Positions 45,784 to 54,833 of a DNA stretch of 64,000 nt are shown here, one piece after another (positions within the stretch are counted from its first letter, which is position 1; each line of letters starts with the position of its first letter). Location of the stretch: positions 1,550,001 through 1,614,000 of the forward strand of contig JACKOH010000002.1 in NCBI GenBank assembly GCA_024234395.1, read 5' to 3'. A program made the position numbers and the translations under genes. Origin of the DNA: Pseudomonadales bacterium (lineage in GTDB: Bacteria > Pseudomonadota > Gammaproteobacteria > Pseudomonadales > Pseudohongiellaceae). Below the pieces are notes generated by a model, which made no database searches, was not told the DNA's origin, and was given only the letters and a program-made list of their open reading frames with translations.

Positions 45784-46019
45784 GCACGCGCAGCCTCACC
45801 CTGATTGAGGGAGGGAACTGCGGAGCAGGGCAAGTTGCTGCGGGAACTTGTCTCTGGCGCGGGGCGGTACTTGAATTAACGCTATGTTACCTGGCTCAGA
45901 ATCCGCTTAAGCTCAATAACCTGCTTAATCTCATTGAAGTCCTGGGGTCCGAGCGGCTCTGCGGCCGGGAAAGCCCGTCCGCGGGGTGGGGTGGTCCCCC
46001 ACCCGACTCTACCAGCGCT

Positions 46020-46760
46020 TTACCATTGAGCTTCCGCTTTTCCGGTGATCTGATCCGCCTCGTACTGCATTTCAGAGATTCTGCGCAGCTGCTGCAGCGA
46101 AGTCAGGTGCGAGTAGATAATTGGCAGCAGCCCCTGGCGGCGCAGGGACAGAAAGTCTTCATTGGGCAGTTTGTTGAGTGCTTCCTCATTGATGATGTAG
46201 ATGCCATCGATCTGGTAGCGGTTCCCGTCCGGGCGGTGCTGCAGTTGTACCTGGTGGGAAATCAACAGGTTCTTGTTGTTCAGCAACTGGCAGACCTTCT
46301 GGGTTTGCAGGGTCAGACGGGTGACGTCCATCATGGCGTCGATACGGCGATTCATGTATTCGGTCTTCTCGCCTTCCTCGGTGAAGATCCATTCGCCTTC
46401 GGTCTTGCTCAGCATCGGGCTTTCTTCATCGATCAGGACCACGAACTGATCACCCTGGGGGTCGACCCTGGCGATTGAAAATGGCGCGTTGTGGAAGCTG
46501 ATCGGTACCACCTGAGCCTTCCAGCGCTCGGTCTGGCAGTAGAGATTCTGCCCCTGTTTCAGTCCCATCACGGCTACCGGAACAAACTCACCGGCCTTCT
46601 GCCCGGTCACGAAGACCAGCGGGAACTCGGCGGCCAGGGTGAAGAAGTCCTTGACGATGATGGGGATCAGATTCTGATCCTTGTAGCGCCGGTAGTCCCC
46701 GGATTCAGTGACTTTCAAACCGGTGTGCTTGTCGCTGGCTAGAGGTACGGGAGAGCTCAT
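46020..46760 (-). CDS. SapC family protein
   Basis: 246 residues, family length. Typical features are DFFTLAAEFPLVFV, VAVMGLKQGQNLY, ERWKAQVVPISFHNAPF, LIDEESPML and the C-terminal LSLRRQGLLPIIYSHLTSL. No signal peptide is obvious. Named for Campylobacter SapC, but the function outside S-layer systems is unknown; in marine gammaproteobacteria sapC genes often sit with TonB receptors and cupin-like genes, none of which is adjacent here. The stop abuts the repeat array. Confidence 0.9.
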   Translation of the reverse strand: MSSPVPLASDKHTGLKVTESGDYRRYKDQNLIPIIVKDFFTLAAEFPLVFVTGQKAGEFVPVAVMGLKQGQNLYCQTERWKAQVVPISFHNAPFSIARVDPQGDQFVVLIDEESPMLSKTEGEWIFTEEGEKTEYMNRRIDAMMDVTRLTLQTQKVCQLLNNKNLLISHQVQLQHRPDGNRYQIDGIYIINEEALNKLPNEDFLSLRRQGLLPIIYSHLTSLQQLRRISEMQYEADQITGKAEAQW

Positions 46761-47081
46761 CGATGGGTTACCTTGTTGACCTGTGGCTGGAAGTGAAATC
46801 GGGGGGCATGTTACCCAGTAAGAGTCTGCAAAAACAACTGCTCCGATGCTCCGGATTGCTGCTGCGGGCGGTCGCTTACATTGATTTTTTGACCCTGGAC
46901 AGTTAGGTTAGGGATAGTCCGACTGGTCAGGGAAGCAGTCCAGCCCTCCGGGTATCCCGGTGAAGATGTCGAGACTCCCGAAGAGCTACTCCCGCTCGAA
47001 TCAGAAGTTACATAAGAAGAAAAGTGGTGCAATGCGGTTTCCGCACCTTCCTGACAACCACCAACCACGGAGTAACTGGTC
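46761..47081. other. Divergent intergenic region
   Basis: 321 nt between sapC (minus) and the molybdenum hydroxylase genes (plus). A minus-strand open frame extends through it from 47116 to 46811 but has no domain and overlaps the start of the iron-sulfur subunit, so it is not taken as a gene. TTGACC at about 46887 could be a -35, without a good -10. Confidence 0.4.
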
Positions 47082-47666
47082 GTGAATCCAAAACTTACCC
47101 GAAGACGATTTATCAAAGGCGTGATTTTTTCCAGCGCCGCTGCGGCGTCCGGGGCGGGGCTTTATCTTTCGGCCCAGTCAGCAGGCAGTGCCGTGATGGA
47201 GCGGTTGCTTACCCTCTCTATCAATGGCGTGGACCGCCGCGTTGATGTGGCGCCCCAGGAAACGCTGGCCTTCACGCTGCGCAACAAGCTGGGCCTTACC
47301 GGCACCAAGGTGGCCTGCAATCGCGGAGAATGCGGGGCCTGCACGGTGCTGCTGGACGATATCCCCAATTATTCCTGCTCGGTATTGACTCACAATGCCA
47401 AGCGACACGCGATTACTACCGTGGAGGGGCTGCGCAATGAGGACGGCTCGCTGGGCGTCGTGCAGCAGGCCTTTGTCGAGGAACTGGCGCCCCAGTGCGG
47501 CTTCTGTACTCCCGGGCAGGTGATGTCTGCCGAGGGCCTGTTACGCGCCAATCCCAATCCCACCCGTGAACAGGCCCGCCAGGCGCTGGCCGGCAACCTG
47601 TGTCGCTGTGGGGCTTACGATCACTACCTTAATGGCGTGATGCGCGCCGCGGAGCTGTTGTCATGA
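47082..47666 (+). CDS. Periplasmic 2Fe-2S subunit of a molybdenum hydroxylase
   Basis: 194 residues from GTG 47082, with GGAG 9 nt upstream. A twin-arginine signal (RRRFIKG) opens the protein. The plant-type [2Fe-2S] domain uses Cys79, 84, 87 and 99 (CNRGECGAC); the second cluster uses Cys139, 142, 174 and 176 (CGFC and CRC). It passes electrons from the molybdopterin subunit. Its stop overlaps the next start by 4 nt. The closest family pattern is isoquinoline 1-oxidoreductase/aldehyde-oxidase-type small subunits. No FAD subunit is present. Confidence 0.92.
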   Translation: MNPKLTRRRFIKGVIFSSAAAASGAGLYLSAQSAGSAVMERLLTLSINGVDRRVDVAPQETLAFTLRNKLGLTGTKVACNRGECGACTVLLDDIPNYSCSVLTHNAKRHAITTVEGLRNEDGSLGVVQQAFVEELAPQCGFCTPGQVMSAEGLLRANPNPTREQARQALAGNLCRCGAYDHYLNGVMRAAELLS

Positions 47667-50101
47667 CCTTTATGCATATCGGTAAAAACTACACGCCGCC
47701 CGACGCCATCGGCAAAGTGACGGGTGAAATCAGGTATGTCGAGGACTACCGCCGCGAGGGCATGGTCTATGCGCGACTTTATACCAGCCCTGTCCCCAGC
47801 GGCCGGGTAGTCCGTATCGATGCCGAGGAGGCGCTGCGTATGGACGGCGTGCTGGGGGTGCTGACCGCCCAGGATCTGCCGCCGACCGATGCCCCGGAGG
47901 AACCGATGCTGGCGTCGGCCGATGTCACCTACGTGGGACAGCCGATCCTGGCCATCGCGGCCATTTCTGATGAAATCGCCGAGGCGGCCCTGGAGCGCGT
48001 CAGGGTCGATTTCGAATACCGCGAATTCGTGACCGATCCACTGGAAAGCCTGACCGCTGGCGGCCCCGATGCCTATCCGGACGGCAATGTATTGAATCAG
48101 ACCGAGGAGCTGGCTGACGAAAACGCCACCATTCGTGGCGGTTTCACGCGGATCAAGTGGCCGGCCGCGGAGATTGCCCGGTTACGCAACGGTCAGGAGC
48201 CCCAGGGCGTGGACTATGCCGGAGGCTGGGAATATGGCGATCTGCAGGCCGGCTTCGAGGAGGCTGATGTGGTCGTCCAGGAATCTTTCGTCACCGCCGG
48301 GACCCCTCACCACAGCCTCGAGCCCCGCAGCGCCATGTCCTATTGGGAAAACGGCAAGTGTTACTTCCACGGCTCCACCCAGAGCCAGAGTGCGGTGCTG
48401 GAGAGCCTGGCGGCCATGCTGGGCATCGCGGAACAGGACCTGGTGCTGATCAATCAGGCCACCGGCGGTGGGTTCGGCTCCAAAGGACGTTCCTATCCGA
48501 TGATGGGTGTCTGCGGCCACTTTTCCCGCATTCTCAATCGCCCGGTACAGCTGCGCATCACCCGGGAGCAGGAATATTATGTCGGCGTGGGCCGGCCGGG
48601 CATGCAGGGCTGGGTCAAGGTGGGCGCCAAGGCCGATGGCCGGATCACCGCCATCGATGTGATCATCATCAGTGACGGCGGCCCCACCGGTCGTAACAGC
48701 GCTTCCGCCTCGGCGGAACACCTGTCGGTGGTTTACACGCCAGGCGCCATGCGGCTGCGCAATATTCCGGTGTTTACCAATACCACGCCGAAAGGCGCGC
48801 AGCGGGGCCCGGGTCAGAATGAAATGTCGGCAGCCATCGCGCCGATCATGGACAAGGTGGCGCGACAGTTGAATATGGACCGGATGGAATTCCGCCGGGT
48901 CAATGCACCACACAGTGATTCGCCGGTTTACCAGGACCGAGGACCGCTGACCAGCGCCTTTATGACGGAAGCAATCGACAAGGTGTCGGACCTGTTCAAC
49001 TGGCGTGAGCGGGAGAGTCAGCCGCGCTCCAGAAATGGCAACAAGGTTCGTGGCCTGGGCGTGGGAATGGGGTATCACGCGGCCGGCGGCAACGGCTATG
49101 ATGGCCTGGTTCGAATCACCCCCGATGGACGCATCCACCTGCACAGCGGTGCCGGTAATCTGGGTACCTATTCCTATGCGGATACCACCCGCGCGGCCGC
49201 CGAGGTACTGCAGTGCCGTTGGGAGAGTTGCGAGATCGTGGCCGGCCGCACCGACCTGAATCTGCCCCACGCTTCAGCCCAGGGCGGCAGCAATACCATC
49301 TTCACCCATACCCGTACTAACTGGGTGGCGGCGGAAGACGCGGTGCAGAAGCTGAAGGAAATTGCGGCCGCGGAACTGGGCGGCAATGCTGCCGACTACA
49401 GCATCGGTGACGAACGGGTATTTCGCAGTGATGACCCGGCCCGGGGTCTGACTTACGGAGAGGCGGCGGCGCTGGCCATCGAAATGGGCGGTGCCTTCAG
49501 CGGTCAGGAATTCCCCGAGGACATCAATCCAATTACCCGCCGTTCGGTGCAGGCACTGGCAGGCACGGGATTGATCGGGGTAGCCAAGGACAAGCTCCCT
49601 AAACGGGGTATCTCACCGGGTCTGATGGTGAGCATGGCGGAAGTGGAAATCGACCTCGACACCGGGAAATACCAGGTGCTGGACTATGTCGGGGTAGCCG
49701 ATTGCGGCAAGGTGATTCACCCCCATGGACTGTCTCAGCAGATCAATGGCGGGGCGGTCTGGGGTATCGGTATGGCTGGTTTCGAGCGGCATGTTTACGA
49801 TCCCCAGAACGGCCTGCCGGCCAATGTGGGTATCTACCAGGCCAAGCTGCCAACCATTCTCGACGTGCCGGCGGAAATGAAAAACGGTGCCGTGGATATT
49901 CCTGATCCCTACAACCCGGCCGGGGGACGAGGGGTCGGAGAACCGGCCCAGGGTGCCGCGGTGGCGGCTATCACCAGTGCCATCGCCGATGCCCTGGACG
50001 GACATCTGTTCAACAGGGTACCGGTTACGCCGGATATGATCGTCAATCATCTGGCCCGGAACCAGCCCGGCTTCAAGCCCCTGGAGTTGAATACCTTCTG
50101 A
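47663..50101 (+). CDS. Molybdopterin-binding catalytic subunit, xanthine dehydrogenase family
   Basis: 812 residues. Family features are GKVTGEIRYVEDYRREGMVYARL at the start, ATGGGFGSKGRSYP at the cofactor site, RGPGQNEMSAAIAPIMD, and GGRGVGEPAQGAAVAAI near the end with the conserved Glu that activates water. It hydroxylates an aldehyde or N-heterocycle of unknown identity. With no signal peptide of its own, it is probably exported by riding on the Tat signal of the coupled 2Fe-2S subunit. The electron acceptor must be a cytochrome or quinone not encoded here. Confidence 0.93.
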   Translation: MTFMHIGKNYTPPDAIGKVTGEIRYVEDYRREGMVYARLYTSPVPSGRVVRIDAEEALRMDGVLGVLTAQDLPPTDAPEEPMLASADVTYVGQPILAIAAISDEIAEAALERVRVDFEYREFVTDPLESLTAGGPDAYPDGNVLNQTEELADENATIRGGFTRIKWPAAEIARLRNGQEPQGVDYAGGWEYGDLQAGFEEADVVVQESFVTAGTPHHSLEPRSAMSYWENGKCYFHGSTQSQSAVLESLAAMLGIAEQDLVLINQATGGGFGSKGRSYPMMGVCGHFSRILNRPVQLRITREQEYYVGVGRPGMQGWVKVGAKADGRITAIDVIIISDGGPTGRNSASASAEHLSVVYTPGAMRLRNIPVFTNTTPKGAQRGPGQNEMSAAIAPIMDKVARQLNMDRMEFRRVNAPHSDSPVYQDRGPLTSAFMTEAIDKVSDLFNWRERESQPRSRNGNKVRGLGVGMGYHAAGGNGYDGLVRITPDGRIHLHSGAGNLGTYSYADTTRAAAEVLQCRWESCEIVAGRTDLNLPHASAQGGSNTIFTHTRTNWVAAEDAVQKLKEIAAAELGGNAADYSIGDERVFRSDDPARGLTYGEAAALAIEMGGAFSGQEFPEDINPITRRSVQALAGTGLIGVAKDKLPKRGISPGLMVSMAEVEIDLDTGKYQVLDYVGVADCGKVIHPHGLSQQINGGAVWGIGMAGFERHVYDPQNGLPANVGIYQAKLPTILDVPAEMKNGAVDIPDPYNPAGGRGVGEPAQGAAVAAITSAIADALDGHLFNRVPVTPDMIVNHLARNQPGFKPLELNTF

Positions 50102-50487
50102 GCAGTGGGTTCATTGCAGTGGACCCGAAGTGGAAAAAAGGGAAATAGACTGAAACAGACGGAACCAGAGGAAACCAGAGGGAATTAAAGGAAAATAAAA
50201 GGGGGAAACCATAAGGCGACGCGATCCCGTCCTGATGGCGTCGCCTTTCTGTTTCCTCACGGGCTCTGAGCAACCGGGCAGGCCCCTCCTCCAACGGGAT
50301 TTTCCTGCTGTTTTCCTGTCGCCTGGCAATTCTGCCAGCCGGATTTCCGGAAAATTCCCCCGAATAGCCGGATTGCCGCGAAACCCTGAGAAACTGCTGT
50401 AAGTGTAAAGCCTGGCTGGGATCAGGGTTACAAATTGGCAATGTTGGAACTGCTTAACATTTCTGGCTTCTGGCGTTCGCTAGAATC
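50102..50487. other. Intergenic region with phased purine tract
   Basis: 386 nt between the hydroxylase and the MORN gene. It contains a one-strand purine-rich stretch (50132-50209) in which GGAAA-like blocks recur every 9-11 nt, then a strong terminator (50213-50250). The last 120 nt presumably hold the MORN gene promoter, without a clear consensus. Confidence 0.5.
50213..50250 (+). terminator. Rho-independent terminator after the molybdenum hydroxylase
   Basis: AAGGCGACGC (50213-50222) pairs with GCGTCGCCTT (50238-50247) around a 15-nt loop, followed by TCTGTTTCC. A 10-bp perfect stem. Confidence 0.7.
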
Positions 50488-51432
50488 ATGAACATGAGAT
50501 TACTTCCTGTTTATTTACTGATTGTTCCATTCGCCGTCTGCGCCCAGTCCGGAGTGCAGTCCGGCCGTTGGGTTTCCAGCAGCTGTGAAAACGGTTCTGG
50601 CGCCGGTACCTATGCCTGGTCTGACGGTGAAATCTATGAGGGACAGTGTCAGAACCAACGCATTCACGGTCACGGCACCCTGCAGCGGACCAACGGCGAT
50701 CGTTACGTGGGCCTGTGGCGCAATGATCGTTTCAATGGTCAGGGTAGCTATTTCTGGTTCAATGGCGACCGCTACGACGGCCAGTGGCGCGAGGGAGTCC
50801 AGTGGGGTGACGGAACACTGACCCGTGCTTCCGGTGATCGCTATCAGGGCAAGTGGCAGAATGGAAAAAAGCAGGGTCAGGGCACGCTCACTCTGGCCAA
50901 TGGAGATCAGTATGAAGGGGCCTGGTCAAACGATGAAATGTCCGGTACCGGCACTTATCGATGGGCCAACGGCGATCGCTATAAAGGTGAATGGCAGGCC
51001 GGAGTCCGACAGGGGCATGGTGAATTCACCAGTCGCAACGGCGACCGTTATGAAGGCGAATTTGTGAATGACGAACGCCACGGCCAGGGCACGTTCCTGT
51101 GGGCCAACGGGGATGTTTATTACGGCAGCTGGCGGAATGGCAGACAGTACGGTCAGGGAATAAAAACCTGGGCTAACGGTGATCGTTACGAGGGCCAGAT
51201 GCGGAATGATCAGCTCAGCGGCGAAGGCATGTTCACCTGGGCGGATGGCAGACACTACGAGGGCCACTTCGTGGCCGACAAGCTGGAGGGTGAGGGTACC
51301 TACTACTGGCCCAACGGGGACCGCTATGAAGGCACCTGGCGCGATGGCAAGCGAAACGGCTACGGGCGTCTGATTTACGCAACTGGCGTTCGCATCGAAC
51401 AGTTCTATGAGGATGGCAGCCCGGTAGAGTGA
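50488..51432 (+). CDS. Secreted MORN-repeat protein (11 repeats)
   Basis: 314 residues. Signal peptide MNMRLLPVYLLIVPFAVCAQ, then 11 back-to-back 23-residue MORN repeats with the pattern GDRYEGxWxNGxxxGxGxxxWAN, from about residue 46 to 300, and a short C-terminal end. The repeats form an extended beta-hairpin rod that in other proteins binds lipids, peptidoglycan or partner proteins. Predicted to lie in the periplasm or at the cell surface. Two candidate ATGs (50488 and 50494) differ by two codons. Confidence 0.9.
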   Translation: MNMRLLPVYLLIVPFAVCAQSGVQSGRWVSSSCENGSGAGTYAWSDGEIYEGQCQNQRIHGHGTLQRTNGDRYVGLWRNDRFNGQGSYFWFNGDRYDGQWREGVQWGDGTLTRASGDRYQGKWQNGKKQGQGTLTLANGDQYEGAWSNDEMSGTGTYRWANGDRYKGEWQAGVRQGHGEFTSRNGDRYEGEFVNDERHGQGTFLWANGDVYYGSWRNGRQYGQGIKTWANGDRYEGQMRNDQLSGEGMFTWADGRHYEGHFVADKLEGEGTYYWPNGDRYEGTWRDGKRNGYGRLIYATGVRIEQFYEDGSPVE

Positions 51433-51759
51433 CAGACTCTGCGGTGATGGCTGGTCAATTCTCCTCCCTTTCCCAGCAATCAACTCTCTGGTAGAACCGC
51501 GGAATCGGCATCCTGCGGTACGTTCCTGTACAGCAGGGCGTCCGGTTGCTTATGGAAGGATGCGGGTATATAAAGGGTCCGGAATGCTGTTCCCGATGCC
51601 AAACCTGTGGGGCCGGACCGGTCCCGCAGCCTCGGGTAGCTTCGAATCACAGAGCGCAGAGTCCGCGACTTTGCGCCATCAAAACCAACAACAAGCTGCC
51701 CGGGATCGACCTCAAAAGAAGTTCCCGGCGGCAGTAAGCCGTAGACGCGAGGTACCATC
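51433..51759. other. Intergenic region
   Basis: 327 nt without a supported gene. Frames on both strands are present but lack domains or start signals. No terminator, palindrome or promoter stands out. Confidence 0.4.
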
Positions 51760-53097
51760 ATGACCCGGACACTGCCGGCCCCGATCACAAAATTCCTGAC
51801 CACGAAACTGTTGCTGAGCGGACTTCTTGCCGCCGCGATGGCGGTCTCCGCCCATGCCCAGCAGAAAACCGATCCGGGATTACCGATGGCCGCGCCGGAA
51901 TCAGTCGGTATGTCGTCGGAACGGCTCGATCGTATCGGCGCCGTCATGCAACGTTATATCGATTACCGGCTGGTGCCGGGTACGGTGACCCTGGTGGCGC
52001 GGCACGGCAAGGTTGTGCATTTCGAAGCCCGGGGCTTCATGGATATAGATAGTGGCAAACCCATGCGTGAAGACGCGCTGTTCCGGATTGCCTCCATGAC
52101 CAAGCCCATCACCTCGGTAGCCCTGATGATGTTATGGGAGCAGGGCAAATTCCAGTTGCGCGACCCGGTCAGTAAGTTTATCCCGGCCTTCGCTAAACCG
52201 ATGGTGTCCACGACCAGCGATGCCAGCGGCCGGACCGGTTACCGGGTTCCCGCCCGCCGCGAGGCGACCATACGCGACATGCTCACCCATACCGCCGGGC
52301 TGGCCAACAGTTATCGCGGTAATACCCAGTTTTACGCCACCCAGAGTGCAATCCGCCCGGATGACACCCTGGAATCCTATGTCAACCGGTTAGCGTCGTT
52401 GCCGCTCAACTACAGCCCCGGTGAGGAATGGCAGTATTCCCAAGCCACCGACGTGGTGGGGCGGCTGGTGGAAGTGATTTCCGGGCAGTCCCTGGACGAA
52501 TTCATGCAGGAACGCATCTTCGAACCGCTGGGCATGCACGATACCCATTTCTTTCTCGACGACGACCAGGGTGGGCGCCTGATGTCACAATACCGGCCCG
52601 GCCCCAACGACAATCGCATCGTCCTGCAGGATCCCGGTAATAATGACAGCGCCTGGATAAGCGGGGCCAACAAGCAGGTATTTCGGGGCGCCGGTGGCCT
52701 GATTTCGACGGCGCATGATTACCTGCGGTTTCAGGCGGCGATGCTCAATGGGGGAGAACTGGACGGTGTCAGGCTGTTGTCACCGATGACTGTGGATCTG
52801 ATGATGGAAAACCATACCGGCGACCTGCCACTGTGGCTGCCGGGTCCCGGCTTTGGATTCGGGCTGGGCTGGGCGGTGGTGGAGGATCGTGGCGAAGCCG
52901 CGACACCACTGTCCGAGGGTTCGGTTTACTGGGGCGGCGCCTACGGGACCATTTCCTGGATCGACCGGGAGGAGGAGCTGATCGGTATTCTCATGACTCA
53001 GGTTCGTCCCTACAGTCATATCAATATCCGCCCGGATTTTCAGGTACTGGCGCAACAGGCCATTGTGGAAAAGGGGACCGCCGAAAAGCCCGAGTGA
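51760..53097 (+). CDS. Class C beta-lactamase-like serine hydrolase
   Basis: 445 residues. Signal peptide about 1-33 ending AVSAHAQ. The serine nucleophile motif is Ser112-x-x-Lys115 (SMTK); the second motif is Tyr226-Ser-Gln in EWQYSQATD. HTAG at 177-180 and the GLGWAVV segment follow the esterase/EstB-DD-peptidase pattern. Such proteins are mostly esterases or peptidases rather than antibiotic-resistance enzymes. Predicted periplasmic. It converges with the aminotransferase gene, and no co-transcribed partner is visible. Confidence 0.9.
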   Translation: MTRTLPAPITKFLTTKLLLSGLLAAAMAVSAHAQQKTDPGLPMAAPESVGMSSERLDRIGAVMQRYIDYRLVPGTVTLVARHGKVVHFEARGFMDIDSGKPMREDALFRIASMTKPITSVALMMLWEQGKFQLRDPVSKFIPAFAKPMVSTTSDASGRTGYRVPARREATIRDMLTHTAGLANSYRGNTQFYATQSAIRPDDTLESYVNRLASLPLNYSPGEEWQYSQATDVVGRLVEVISGQSLDEFMQERIFEPLGMHDTHFFLDDDQGGRLMSQYRPGPNDNRIVLQDPGNNDSAWISGANKQVFRGAGGLISTAHDYLRFQAAMLNGGELDGVRLLSPMTVDLMMENHTGDLPLWLPGPGFGFGLGWAVVEDRGEAATPLSEGSVYWGGAYGTISWIDREEELIGILMTQVRPYSHINIRPDFQVLAQQAIVEKGTAEKPE

Positions 53098-53213
53098 AGA
53101 CGGTCCTGACCAGTGAACACTGGATGACGGGGAGCTGGTCGGGGTTGCGCGGAACACCGGTAGCTATCCTGCCGACTCCCCGGCCAGGGCAGGGCCGGGG
53201 TTTGGATCAATGC

Positions 53214-53261
53214 CAGAATCAGGGCCAGAATCAGGGACAGGATCAGGGCCAGAATCAAGAG
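53214..53261. repeat. Four tandem 12-bp repeats between convergent genes
   Basis: CAGAATCAGGGC, CAGAATCAGGGA, CAGGATCAGGGC and CAGAATCAAGAG follow each other at 53214, 53226, 53238 and 53250. The last copy overlaps the stop end of the aminotransferase gene. A multiple of three, but outside any supported coding frame. Confidence 0.8.
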
Positions 53262-54112
53262 AGTCCGGCCGTGGCCTTTACCAGCTGCAGGTACAGCTCA
53301 CGGACACTCCGGGTAACCGGGCCAGGTGACCCATTCCCTACCTTGTTGCCGTCGATGCTGATGATAGGTAATACCAGTGTGGTGGCCGAACTGAGAAACG
53401 CCTCATCGGCCTCCAGTGCCTCTTCTACCGTGAACGTGCGCAGTTCCACGGTCAGTTGCTGTTCTTCGATCAGCTCCAGGATTACCCGGCGCCGGATCCC
53501 CGGCAGAATTGAGTTGGACAGAGGGCGGGTGATGAGCTTGCCGTTGCTGACTATGAAAGCCGAAGAGGACGCACCTTCCGTGACGAAACCCTCATCCACC
53601 ATCCAGCCCTCATAGGCACCACTCATTCTGGCCCGCTGCTTGGCCATACACTGAGCGAGCAGATTCAGGGACTTGATATCACGGCGCTTCCAGCGCAGGT
53701 CTTCGACAATAGCCACGGACACGCCCCGCTCCGCCATTGGGTGCGCGAGAATTGCACTGTTACGGGTGAAGGCCATGAGCGTGGGGGTGACTCCGGCCGG
53801 GTATTCGAAGTCCCGTGGTGCCGCGCCGCGGGTAATCTGCAGGTAGACATAACCCTCCAGCAGCTGATTACGCTCCACCAGTTCCCGTACCACTTCCAGC
53901 AGTCGGGACGCATCACAAGGCCAGCCCAGGTCGATCTCGCGGGTACTGTTGGACAATCGCTCAAGAAAATATTCCTGATCGATCAGGACGCGATTGACCA
54001 CCGGAATCACTTCGTAAATCCCGTCCCCGAACAGGAAACCCCGGTCAAACACCGAGACCCTGGCCTCGTCGGCGGCGAGAAAATCACCATTCAGATACAC
54101 GATATCCTGCAA
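53255..54112 (-). CDS. Class IV PLP aminotransferase (D-amino-acid transaminase type)
   Basis: 285 residues starting TTG 54112, with GAGGAG 10 nt upstream. Fold type IV features: RGFLFGDGIYE at 24-34, catalytic Lys147 in RDIKSLNLL, Glu179 in VTEGASSSAF, and SILPGIRR in the cofactor phosphate site. The pattern fits D-amino-acid aminotransferase (Dat), which supplies D-Ala or D-Glu for the cell wall or breaks down D-amino acids; branched-chain transaminase or aminodeoxychorismate lyase are alternatives. Cytoplasmic. Confidence 0.9.
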   Translation of the reverse strand: MQDIVYLNGDFLAADEARVSVFDRGFLFGDGIYEVIPVVNRVLIDQEYFLERLSNSTREIDLGWPCDASRLLEVVRELVERNQLLEGYVYLQITRGAAPRDFEYPAGVTPTLMAFTRNSAILAHPMAERGVSVAIVEDLRWKRRDIKSLNLLAQCMAKQRARMSGAYEGWMVDEGFVTEGASSSAFIVSNGKLITRPLSNSILPGIRRRVILELIEEQQLTVELRTFTVEEALEADEAFLSSATTLVLPIISIDGNKVGNGSPGPVTRSVRELYLQLVKATAGLS

Positions 54113-54197
54113 CTTCTGTTACTCCTCTCGGGCCGGATGTTGATGGGTTTTACTGTCGCTTGTGGCACCGCAGCAGTGCCAGATCACAGGCAGCGCC

Positions 54198-54833
54198 TCA
54201 GTCTTCCACCGTGTTTATTATGGCACGCCACAGGCGCCTGGCGGCGAAAATCTGCACCACTAACATGATGTTCGCCAGCAATGTTGCCAGTATCGGCACG
54301 ATAGCGGTGGTACTGACCCATTCACTGACTATTCCCAGCACGGTGAGCGTGCCGATCACCAGGTAGGCCCACTTGAAATCCCGCCAGGTGGCGGGTGCCA
54401 GTCGCCGGAAAAAAGCCTGGTTATCCGGCTCCTGCCGGGCCCGCCTTAAACTCTGGTGGGACATGACGTTGGCGGAGACAAATACCGAGGCCAGCACCAG
54501 TAGCCAGAGACCGGTGTGATCCGTTGCAATCAGGTCGATCCAGATGAATTCCTGGATGCCGATGATGAACGGAAAGATCGAGTCACGCAGGCCGGGCAAC
54601 CAGCGGAATCCCATGACCAGGCAGGAATAGGTGATCCAGATCTGCAGAATCCCGAGCATTGTCACACTGATCATGCTCCAGGCGACCAGACTGCTGGAAC
54701 TGAATTGCCAGAGCACTTCGGTATCGGTAATTTTGCCCCACAACAGCTCCAGGGCCAGGGCCTGGATGATGCTTACCAGGGTCAGCAGCACCATGGGAAA
54801 CTGGTCGAGTGCGCGATTACGAAAAGTGGACAT
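54198..54833 (-). CDS. Multi-span membrane protein of unknown function
   Basis: 211 residues from ATG 54833 (STFRNRALDQFPMVLLTLV), chosen because the preceding 31 codons of open frame are not membrane-like and look like intergenic DNA. About six hydrophobic helices: LLTLVSIIQALALELLWG, SMISVTMLGILQIWITYSCLVMG, FPFIIGIQEFIWIDLI, LWLLVLASVFVSANVM, WAYLVIGTLTVLGIVSEW and IVPILATLLANIMLVVQIF. No family is recognised. It lies 85 nt upstream of the aminotransferase on the same strand and may share its transcript. Confidence 0.75.
   Translation of the reverse strand: MSTFRNRALDQFPMVLLTLVSIIQALALELLWGKITDTEVLWQFSSSSLVAWSMISVTMLGILQIWITYSCLVMGFRWLPGLRDSIFPFIIGIQEFIWIDLIATDHTGLWLLVLASVFVSANVMSHQSLRRARQEPDNQAFFRRLAPATWRDFKWAYLVIGTLTVLGIVSEWVSTTAIVPILATLLANIMLVVQIFAARRLWRAIINTVED

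Larger units (their letters stand above)
44552..46019. repeat. 1.4-kb non-coding mosaic repeat array between acnA and sapC
   Basis: A 393-nt block (44671-45063) recurs nearly unchanged 736 nt later (45407-45799). Each copy is a perfect palindrome, a 180-nt arm and a 156-nt core. A third core lies between them (45183-45339). Partial copies flank the array at about 44606-44665 and 45800-45867, and a weaker trace near 45935-45995. Open frames occur on both strands, but they are simply repeats without stops: near-identical 91-codon frames at 44788-45063 and 45524-45799 have no start signal, domain or codon bias. No transposase is present. Confidence 0.85.

Noticed and set aside
46811..47116. 101-codon minus-strand frame upstream of the molybdenum hydroxylase
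   Set aside because: Low-complexity Ser/Gly-rich product, overlaps the start of the well-supported iron-sulfur subunit gene, no family.
51480..51947. 155-codon minus-strand frame overlapping the serine hydrolase start
   Set aside because: Antisense shadow of a well-supported gene, with no domain or ribosome site.
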